The notes beneath the pieces were generated by a model. The model had not been told where the DNA came from. It was given only the letters and a program-made list of their open reading frames with translations, and did not search any database. This document shows positions 30,101 through 36,900 of a DNA stretch of 41,806 nucleotides, piece after piece. This stretch comes from JBBQFC01 sp038321615 (GTDB lineage: Bacteria; Bacteroidota; Bacteroidia; Flavobacteriales_D; Cryomorphaceae): the NCBI GenBank assembly GCA_038321615.1, contig JBBQFC010000025.1, forward strand, positions 1 to 41,806. The letters are read 5' to 3'. The translations under genes and the position numbers were made by a program. Positions within the stretch are counted from its first letter, which is position 1; every line of letters starts with the position of its first letter.

Positions 30101-30397
30101 GCTTTGGGTATTGTAAACCACAAATTGGATCTTATCGTCGATGGTGAAATCAAAGGTGTCCTCTAGTTCGGCAATACTTTGCTGGGCCACTTTGCTGGTG
30201 AAGGCTGCCAAATTATCGCCCCCTTCGTAGTAATAGGTGTCAAACTCCTTGAAGCGATACTGCTTCCAAAGGAAGTCGCGATACTGAACCCGATTCTTAC
30301 CAAACTCATTGAACGACCCTTGGTAAAATTGCGCGAAGCCTTCTTGGAGACTGCCTAGGCAGCAAAAAATCAAAAGGAGTCGAATATAAAATTTCAT
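27134..30397 (-). CDS. Outer-membrane protein: peptidase-MA-like region, TolB-like beta-propeller and C-terminal barrel
   Basis: This 1087-aa protein starts with a signal peptide (about 1-22, ending GFAQ). Residues 30-280 resemble the peptidase MA (gluzincin) fold: LPEWYIEGLILYAS near 170-183 corresponds to the PxWxxEG segment holding the third zinc ligand. The place where HExxH should stand reads ALERQIRDGLARVL, so it is probably inactive. Residues about 300-480 hold PD40/TolB-type repeats (FEVSPDGRYASYS, SMAYSPNGQQIAFSG, PSFSRDGERIIFTSDR). The C-terminal part (about 700-1087) is beta-rich and ends FYFSLALDF, as outer-membrane barrels of BamA/surface-antigen type do. The role is unknown; envelope biogenesis or surface-protein handling are guesses. 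Confidence 0.8.
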   Translation of the reverse strand: MKFYIRLLLIFCCLGSLQEGFAQFYQGSFNEFGKNRVQYRDFLWKQYRFKEFDTYYYEGGDNLAAFTSKVAQQSIAELEDTFDFTIDDKIQFVVYNTQSDFKQSNVGITGDEQTSIGGITRIVGSKVFLYFEGDYMALERQIRDGLARVLVNSVLYGGNWREVVKSSTLLNLPEWYIEGLILYASKNVYPDTESRIRDGIMTGAYSKFNRLEGRESHIAGYALWRYVANTYGENIIPNILYMSRVSRNVESGFLFVLGKSLDSITKECIAYYHGEYVVAELSKEPIELEELRLKSKKGAVYTHFEVSPDGRYASYSNNVMGQYRLYIYDIMAKKRKKLLKAEQRLNRITDYSFPIMAWHPSSGAFSYVQEKRGKLLLSSYNVDDKKTTTREILQMDKILSMAYSPNGQQIAFSGVRNGQSDIYLYYNIGNRQEQLTNDLYGDYEPSFSRDGERIIFTSDRFDDTLRTKEFPTVYSTNRDVFAIKVGSNGRVLERITNTPDLIEREPYEYDSIRYTFLADFEGNRNRYLATYDSLISRIDTTIHYRYFTTAVPLSNYAYDLLEYAAYPKTGRFSTMTFSNKRYHFYTSRFNEDELDPTRRKVGTGSPSDPNGPRKPSKSIDQNTLIEDVETVVVPDDKARGEINIQNYQFEGERNFDYSKETITITELVEETTKAEQLRAKDGYTALDTIPLPGARNYNLNFTTDYIITQIDNTFLTNFYQPLSGPDNLNPSLSGLFKLGTSDLFEDYKIVGGMQLAGNLDNNTYMVSFEDLSKRLDKRFQLYRQSQRFNAINEIRKTITYSSAYRLSWPINEVFSLRGSALYRHDRETPLATDQRTAGVGIVSDHYVGLKGEIVFDNTLPMGLNLRRGMRFKFWGEYFKDPVDFKTDFITLGVDFRHYQRLHRKLIWANRFGYSASIGQENVAFFLGGVDDWWFSRTDNSLPLDPDQNYRFQTRGSPMRGFFANARNGTSMAVINSELRWPVFSYFFNKPLKSDFLENFQIIGFGDIGSAWTGLHPYSENNAFNSRVLETGNLTIEIKNNRDPVVYGYGFGLRSRILGYFMRFDWAWGVDDGVVLDRVFYFSLALDF

Positions 30398-30517
30398 GAA
30401 GTCGAAGGTCTAAAATTACCAATTTTGCTTGGTAAATTACGCATACAGTCGAGGAGAATTACGCGCCCACTAAAACAGCTAAATTCGCAAATTCCCTACC
30501 TTCGTTCTCATTTTGAG

Positions 30518-31150
30518 ATGTTAAAGGTTCACACATTTACGTTCAACCCTTTCGGCGAGAACACCTACGTATTAAGCACAGCCGATGGAAGCAGCTTTCT
30601 CATTGATCCTGGAATGAGCACTGCGGCTGAAGAACAGGAAATTAAAACCTTCATAGCCGAGAAGGATTTGTCGCTGAAAGCGATACTCCAAACGCACACC
30701 CACATCGACCATGTGCTCGGCCTCGATTTTGCTTGCAGGCACTTCGCGGTGAAAGCCTTCATGCACCCGCTGGAAATTCCCGTCTTTGAAGCTAACCCGA
30801 GGGTGGCATCCATGTATGGCGTCCCATATAACCATGGGGATCGCCCAGAATTTTTCGATGGAAATACCCTTGAATTGGGCGGACAAAAAATCGAGATCTT
30901 GTTTGTCCCAGGGCATTGCCCTGGTCATGTGGCATTCTATCATCCCGCTTCGGAGATATTGATCTGTGGCGACACGCTTTTTCGCGAAAGCATCGGACGC
31001 ACAGATTTACCCGGCGGCGATTACCCCACACTCATAAAATCGATTAGAGAAGTGCTCTTTGAGTTGCCCGATTCTACCACTATCTATCCGGGACATATGG
31101 AGCCAAGCACTATTGGGCACGAAAAAGGGCATAACCCTTTTCTGAACTAA
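30518..31150 (+). CDS. MBL-fold metallo-hydrolase, glyoxalase II-like
   Basis: This 210-aa cytosolic protein carries the metal-binding HTHIDH (60-65), then FVPGHCPGHVAF, ICGDTLFRESIGRTDLPGGD and IYPGHMEP, all the ligands of an active metallo-beta-lactamase-fold hydrolase. The wording is typical of the hydroxyacylglutathione-hydrolase-like proteins of bacteria without the full glyoxalase system, so a thioester hydrolase is the best guess. The start at ATG 30518 is chosen because MLKVHTFTFNPFGENTYVL is the family opening. The longer frame from 30425 adds basic residues with no family counterpart. TACCTTCG at 30497-30504 is a possible -7 element. Confidence 0.88.
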   Translation: MLKVHTFTFNPFGENTYVLSTADGSSFLIDPGMSTAAEEQEIKTFIAEKDLSLKAILQTHTHIDHVLGLDFACRHFAVKAFMHPLEIPVFEANPRVASMYGVPYNHGDRPEFFDGNTLELGGQKIEILFVPGHCPGHVAFYHPASEILICGDTLFRESIGRTDLPGGDYPTLIKSIREVLFELPDSTTIYPGHMEPSTIGHEKGHNPFLN

Positions 31151-31151
31151 C

Positions 31152-31997
31152 CTACCAGGGCTGCTTTCCACTCATCATCCCAAAGAGCGACTCGCTATTT
31201 CGGCGCGAACCCTTCTTTGTCGGACATTTGCGATCAGGCCTTTTGTCGAGAATCAGGAACTGACATTTGAAAAGAAGCGGGCGGTATCGCGAGTGAAAAA
31301 TATGCTGGGTGGACTTGAGATCGTCGTATTCGAATAAGGTTGCTAAGGGAGTCTCGATACTTGGAATTATGATCAACTGCGGTGAAGCGTGGAATCCAAA
31401 ACCGATGATATAATGCGCCTGAAACAGCAAATTACCAGGTATATTTTGCTCAATCGGTAAGCTATTGCCAGAATACATATAAGAGGGTAGAATATTGTAC
31501 TCCCCGTTTATGCCCAATGAATTTCGCATGAAGACCTGCTTGTTCAGGTATTTTATATTGGTTGCGTTAAAACTAAGGGTAAGCATGTGCTGATCAAAAA
31601 TGCCTTGACCGCGTACCGTTCTGCTGCGAATTGCTCCTCGCTCATCGAGCACCGCTTCGGTATCTTCAATACCACGTAGAATCTTGGCTCCTATATTTAA
31701 GTCGACGAAGGAAATAAGCCGCGAGGCATCCACTGCTTGAAAACGGCCTACTTCGATTCCAACACTCACGCGACCCCTTGGATCGTAGTTAACATTGTAA
31801 ACCGAATCGTTGCCAATAAAAAGTCGTTGTCTCACTTCTTTAAAGCCCGGGAGCATATAGGTAGCCATCGGAGCCACCGTCCATCCGCGACGCTCGTAAT
31901 TACCGGCGCGCGGGAAAATGTCTTCCTTCTTCCGCATTTGAGCGTCCACAAGCATCGGCATACCGACTAAAACCAACAAGATCAAAATCTTACGCAT
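31152..31997 (-). CDS. Putative outer-membrane beta-barrel protein, function unknown
   Basis: This 281-aa protein has a signal peptide (about 1-19, ending VDAQ). The body alternates polar and hydrophobic residues as in outer-membrane strands (GRVSVGIEVGRF, MLTLSFNATNIKYL, AHYIIGFGFHASPQLIIIPS). That is distantly like PorP/SprF-type or small barrel proteins, but no motif fixes the family. The C-terminal 40 residues are basic and Cys-containing (KCPTKKGSRR), unusual for a barrel end. The gene is 62 bp downstream of kmo on the same strand. Its stop is separated from the MBL stop by a single base. Confidence 0.6.
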   Translation of the reverse strand: MRKILILLVLVGMPMLVDAQMRKKEDIFPRAGNYERRGWTVAPMATYMLPGFKEVRQRLFIGNDSVYNVNYDPRGRVSVGIEVGRFQAVDASRLISFVDLNIGAKILRGIEDTEAVLDERGAIRSRTVRGQGIFDQHMLTLSFNATNIKYLNKQVFMRNSLGINGEYNILPSYMYSGNSLPIEQNIPGNLLFQAHYIIGFGFHASPQLIIIPSIETPLATLFEYDDLKSTQHIFHSRYRPLLFKCQFLILDKRPDRKCPTKKGSRRNSESLFGMMSGKQPW

Positions 31998-32059
31998 ACA
32001 GCCAAATCAAGTGTTACTTACAAGTAGGCTTAATACGTGCGAAAACGGCTTATGTTGCT

Positions 32060-33400
32060 CTATTTGGAAAGAACAGAGCTCAAAATGGCGTTTTCAACTT
32101 CCGCGCTATCCCATTTATTTTCGATGTCGTTGATTTTTAGAATTTTCGACATAATCTCATCTTGTCGTTTTCCTGTACTCAAGGCTTCGCTGTAGCGAAT
32201 ATGGCTGAAGGTAACCTGTGAATATAGCGGCATCCATTTTTCAGGGTGTTTTTCGTAAATGCGGTTTTCGATCTTCTTACGAAGTAGAAATTCCGGATCG
32301 GCCACCAGGTCGCGCATTTCGATATAATTGCGCATGGCCAAGGCTGCTATGGCATCGGCATCGGGTTTGCGGAGTTCTTGGAAGCCCGGCAATATTGCTT
32401 CCCAATTATGATTGTGCTGTTCGATCAATTGATCCATTACGGCGCAATCTTCAAAACCGGAATTCATCCCCTGGCCGTAAAACGGCACAATAGCGTGCGA
32501 TGCATCGCCGAGCAATACCGTATGATTCCGGAGCCATGGATAGCAGCGAATTATCACCAAATCGCTCAAAGGATGGTGGCGATAATTAGCCACTAAGTCG
32601 GGCATAAGGGCTCTGAAATCAGGGAATACCTCTGTGAAAAAAGCATCGATCTCGACATCTGTTTGTAGTGCTCCGAAGGAGTATTTGCCTTCGTAAGGCA
32701 TAAACAGCGTGCAGGTAAAACTTCCATCGGCATTGGGCAGCGCGATTAGCATGTATCCGCCCCTCGGCCAAATATGAAGGGCGTTTTTCTCCATTAAAAA
32801 ACTCCCGTTGGGCCCCGCGGGCAGGAGCAACTCGCGATACCCGTGGGGTATATATTCCTGTTGATAATTGAAACGTCGCGTTTTCTGCATTTCAGCTCGC
32901 ACAGACGAAAAGGCACCATCCGTTCCGAAGATTAAGTCCGCTTGCACTTCGCGCTGCTCACCGCTGCTCTGATGTACGAAATGTGCAATAGACTGGTCAA
33001 AATCGACATCCACGCATTTCCATTCAAAGAATACGTCAACGCTATATTGCTTTTCTGCCTTTTCTAATAAAGTAGCATTGAGATCGCCCCTCGAAACAGA
33101 GTAAATAGCTTGGCCTTCCTTGCCATAAGGCTGAAAGCTCTGATCGCCATTCTGAAAATGTACCTGACGTCCATACATGGGTATGGCAATAGCTTCTACC
33201 TCCGGACGCACGCCTATTAAATCAAGGGCATTCCATCCGCGGGTACTGAGAGCCAAATTAATCGACTTACCGGCAGAAATCTCCGCTTTTCGAATATCAG
33301 GCCTACGCTCATATACGGTAACCTTATACCCATGTCGGGCCAAATTTGCCGCTAAAAGCGATCCTACCAATCCTCCACCTACAACCAAAGCTGTCTTCAT
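32060..33400 (-). CDS. kmo: Kynurenine 3-monooxygenase (FAD-dependent)
   Basis: This 446-aa flavoprotein uses NADPH and O2 to hydroxylate L-kynurenine to 3-hydroxykynurenine, leading towards anthranilate derivatives or de novo NAD. The N-terminal FAD site VVGGGLVGSLLAANLARHG (6-24) is followed by AGKSINLALSTRGWNAL, the segment that sets KMO apart from other flavin hydroxylases. The second FAD motif LLGDASHAIVPFYGQGMNSG has Gly-Asp at 298-299. No kynureninase, TDO or HAAO gene is in the window, so the pathway is not complete locally. Expression probably starts from the -7 element at 33423-33430, next to a tandem repeat array. Confidence 0.93.
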   Translation of the reverse strand: MKTALVVGGGLVGSLLAANLARHGYKVTVYERRPDIRKAEISAGKSINLALSTRGWNALDLIGVRPEVEAIAIPMYGRQVHFQNGDQSFQPYGKEGQAIYSVSRGDLNATLLEKAEKQYSVDVFFEWKCVDVDFDQSIAHFVHQSSGEQREVQADLIFGTDGAFSSVRAEMQKTRRFNYQQEYIPHGYRELLLPAGPNGSFLMEKNALHIWPRGGYMLIALPNADGSFTCTLFMPYEGKYSFGALQTDVEIDAFFTEVFPDFRALMPDLVANYRHHPLSDLVIIRCYPWLRNHTVLLGDASHAIVPFYGQGMNSGFEDCAVMDQLIEQHNHNWEAILPGFQELRKPDADAIAALAMRNYIEMRDLVADPEFLLRKKIENRIYEKHPEKWMPLYSQVTFSHIRYSEALSTGKRQDEIMSKILKINDIENKWDSAEVENAILSSVLSK

Positions 33401-33422
33401 ACCTTCTTAATTTCTTCGGTTG

Positions 33423-33430
33423 CAAAAGTA
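33423..33430 (-). promoter_or_regulatory. Bacteroidota-type -7 element (TACTTTTG) for kmo
   Basis: TACTTTTG on the minus strand matches TAnnTTTG and lies 22 nt before the kmo ATG. The position of its -33 partner falls in the degenerate first unit of the tandem repeat (sequence TTAG/TTTTTAG). Changes in the array could therefore affect this promoter. Confidence 0.55.
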
Positions 33431-33438
33431 CGGGTAAA

Positions 33439-33903
33439 CTAAAAACTAATAACCCCTAAACCAAATCTTCTCATCTAAAAACCAATAACCCCTCTCCACC
33501 CTCACCTAAAAACCAATAACCCATCTCCACCCTCACCTAAAAACCAATATCCCCTCTCCACCATCACCTTCACCTAAAAACCAATAACCCCTCTCCACCA
33601 TCACCTTCATCTAAAAACTAAAAACCCCTCTCCACCATCACCTTCATCTAAAAACTAATAACCCCTCTCCACCTTCATCTAAAAACTAATAACCCCTCTC
33701 CACCATCATCTAAAAACCAATAACCCCTCTCCACCATCATCTAAAAACTAACAACCCCTCTCCACCATCACCATCATCTAAAAACTAATAACCCCTCTCC
33801 ACCATCACCTTCATCTAAAAACTAATAACCCCTCTCCACCATCACCTTCATCTAAAAACCAATAACCCCTCTCCACCTTCATCTAAAAACTAAAAACTAA
33901 TAA
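33439..33903. repeat. Minisatellite of 31/37-bp units, no G on the + strand
   Basis: Twelve head-to-tail units run from 33475 to 33882, each starting CTAAAAAC(C/T)AATAACCC and continuing CTCTCCACC. Lengths in order are 31, 31, 37, 37, 37, 31, 31, 31, 37, 37, 37, 31. The long form carries six extra bases (CACCTT or similar) before the final CAT/CAC. A degenerate unit precedes (33439-33474) and a shortened one follows (33883-33903). The whole 465 bases contain A, C and T only on this strand. In the sense of both flanking genes (minus strand) it is G/T-rich with GGTGGAGAGGGG in most units. It fills the gap between the sortase gene stop (33905) and the kmo promoter. No ORF, tRNA or unique spacers were found in it. 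Confidence 0.95.
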
Positions 33904-33904
33904 A

Positions 33905-36900
33905 TCACCTAAACATCACCATCTTCCCATACGATTTCGTAAAATACTGCGAAGCCCCGTTTTCCATCTTTTCGATACTCTCTCCATTAATTCGGGCAAT
34001 CACCCGGTATATGTAAACCCCGTTGGCTAATCGATCTCCGTATTCGTCGCGTCCATCCCACCGAAAAGTTGAGATATTCCTACCAATCCGTATCGGGCCG
34101 AACTCTTCGCCAAATACCTCGCGCACCACCTTGCCACTCACCGTCATAATCTGGATTTTAAACTCATCGGGCACTTGGCTACCTGTAAGCGTAAATACGA
34201 ATTGCGTGCTTGTGGAAAATGGATTGGGATAGTTAAGGACTTCGGTGATGCTCGATCGATTGATAACTTCAAACTCTATGCGGTAATCTATGTTTCCCGA
34301 TGAATTTCCAGATTTATCCTGGGCTTGCACCACAAGGGTATGCATTCCATCTTTCGCGAACTGAGGTTGTAGCCTTATTTGCGCCCGATTCTTAATTCCA
34401 TCGGCAGGGATAAATTGCATTTCACCTTCCCCTTGCTGGAAATATCGCCGTTGGAGGCTCCCATTTGGCTCGGCCAGGAAAACGCGAAAAAGCGAGGTGT
34501 CGGCCAATTCATCCATAATCAAATAAGGATTCTCGTCTTTCAATACTACCCGTATTTCTGGTTGCGGCGATACGATCTCTCCATTTATGATATGAATCCC
34601 ATCGAAGCTAACGTCCAGGAGCGGATTTACTTCATCGCGGGTTACATCGAAACCAACGTTCAAAAGATTATTAAAATGGGTTTGCTCCGGCTGATCGTGG
34701 GCGGTTTCGCCCAGAGGCCGCGGATTTACCTCGACCCACAGCACATTTCGGCCTGACAATAGCCGTGTATCAAAATACACAGTATCGCTAAGAACTTCGC
34801 CCACCCTCAAGGAATCCTGACGGGGATAAGGGATATCTATTCGCTGCCGATTTTCATCTTCAATCCAATAGTGCACCAGCAGGCTATCCATATCGAACTC
34901 CGAAACATTGGCAATGGCCACAGATATAAATGCCTCTTCGCCTTGCTGAAGCTCGCTGGCTTTGAATACAAAATGGTCTTCGGGATCGAGCGCAGCTTCG
35001 GGCACCTGCGCATAGGTAATGTGCCATCGGTCGAGCTGGGCTGGGGTAACGTTTACAGTATCTTCCAAAAAAGCTTCGAACCGCAACATGGGAAATTCCG
35101 CAGCAGAAACCAGTTCACCAAGATCTACCGAGTCGTTAAAATTATCGATGCTCCCAAGTTCAATTTGGGTTTCTGTGCCGCCCGGTGCAATACCAAATAG
35201 GCGCATTTCTACGCGGTCGCCGGCTGGTTCATCGTAAGAACGCGCCAACCAACTTGCTCGATTCCACTGTGTGGCAGGACCAATGCGGCTGGATGCAACG
35301 CTGCCTCGTGAGCCTGCGGCAGGAATGGCCACCGAATTATTGAGCACACTGTTTATAGTATCTCCGTAAAGTTCGAAAGCAAAATTTGGATCGCCCTTTC
35401 GGGCAATAATGGAGAAAGGCACACTATCGACCGCATTAGGGCTGCCCAGCGTTTGGGCTCCTAATTCCGCGAAAGCATCGTAAATATCGGGGGTCGCGTC
35501 GAGAAGATCGTAGCTGACGTACCGCAGGCTATAAAGCACCACATAATGACCGTCGGGGATGGTTTCCGATAGCAGCAAATCGGCTAAGGCTTGCATCTGA
35601 TCGGGCACTTGCTGGCGAAAGATGAAATAATATTCCACCCTTTGGCGGCAGCCCGTTCCCGCATTGACATTGCCAAAATCATTTTGGGGATTTTGACCTT
35701 GGGCATTCGTACCCCAAGCTTCAAACGTTATCGGGTCGAAAACGGCCAAATGAATAGAAGGATTTGAAAAACAAGCCCCGTATTCCACCTCCGTAAAATT
35801 GAGGACAATATTGTTGAGGAAGGATGCAGAATTACCAATAACATTGTTTTGAAGGGTAACGGTACCATTGAAAAAATCAATCTTTCGCTCGGGTCGGTTG
35901 AACTCCGTTTGGAAAAAGTTGTCGTTCTTAAACTGATAGAAATCTGCTTGACCCCACCCGCGCTGTCCGCCGATGTATTGGAAGCTGCTTTCGCGCCAAA
36001 AAGCCTCACCATTGTCCATCACCCGGCAGCGCCAATAATATACCGCACTATCGGGATAGGCCAAAGCAGGTAGCCAAGATACCACCCCTCCTATTTGACT
36101 GATCTCGGTGGTTTGCAGCAACGGGCTGTTAAAGGTATCGGTGGTGTCGATCTCTATGCGGTAGGTGCGCAGCGGTGCAAGTGGATCGCCAGTTGAAGCC
36201 TGAAGCGTCTGGTTTGGCTCGCTCACCACAGCGTACGGATATGGGTAGATCGGAACGATACCCCCATTGCTAATAAGCAATTCCTTGCCGATCACTTGAT
36301 TATTCGATGACTCGAAACCATCTAATTCCCGTACGTCGTTTTGGGGCAGATCTACAAAAACATTGAAGCGGTGCAAGCCCAAGCCAAACTGCGGATCGAT
36401 GGCGATTTTAAACTGCACGGTATCGCTATAAAGTAAACCCGGTAATTCAAACACGTAAATCGAATCGCGTCCACCTTCGGGGGCATCGTGCTCCACACTT
36501 ACGGCAAAAGATTGGTAGGTGCCTCGGGCGAGGTTTTCGATCACAATATTTACAGTAAAGCTATCGATCTCGGCGGTGATTTGCTCCGGACTGAAATATA
36601 CATCCTGCGCTTTGACCGATAGATCGGGAAAGGGAAATGAGTTGAGCACCAAACCCGGGTCGCCTTGCAGGCCCATGCCATAGCACAGGTGTCGACGCAA
36701 GGTGGTATTGCTTTGCACGTCCATGATGCTCTGCTTTATTTGCTGCCCTACCGATAAACCGTACGCGTCGCGGGCAAAATTTCGGTAAAATGCACGGCTG
36801 AATGCGTTCAAATCTCCTTCCACACCTTGATCAGCTGATGCTAAAAACCCAATAACACCCTTGCCGTCGAGCATGGTGTATTGTTCGCTGGTACTTGTTG

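Noticed and set aside
30425..30517. N-terminal extension of the MBL hydrolase
   Set aside because: The extra 31 residues have no family counterpart; ATG 30518 gives the normal opening.
33475..33882. CRISPR array
   Set aside because: Repeats are contiguous with no unique spacers; length varies by a 6-base internal difference. It is a minisatellite.
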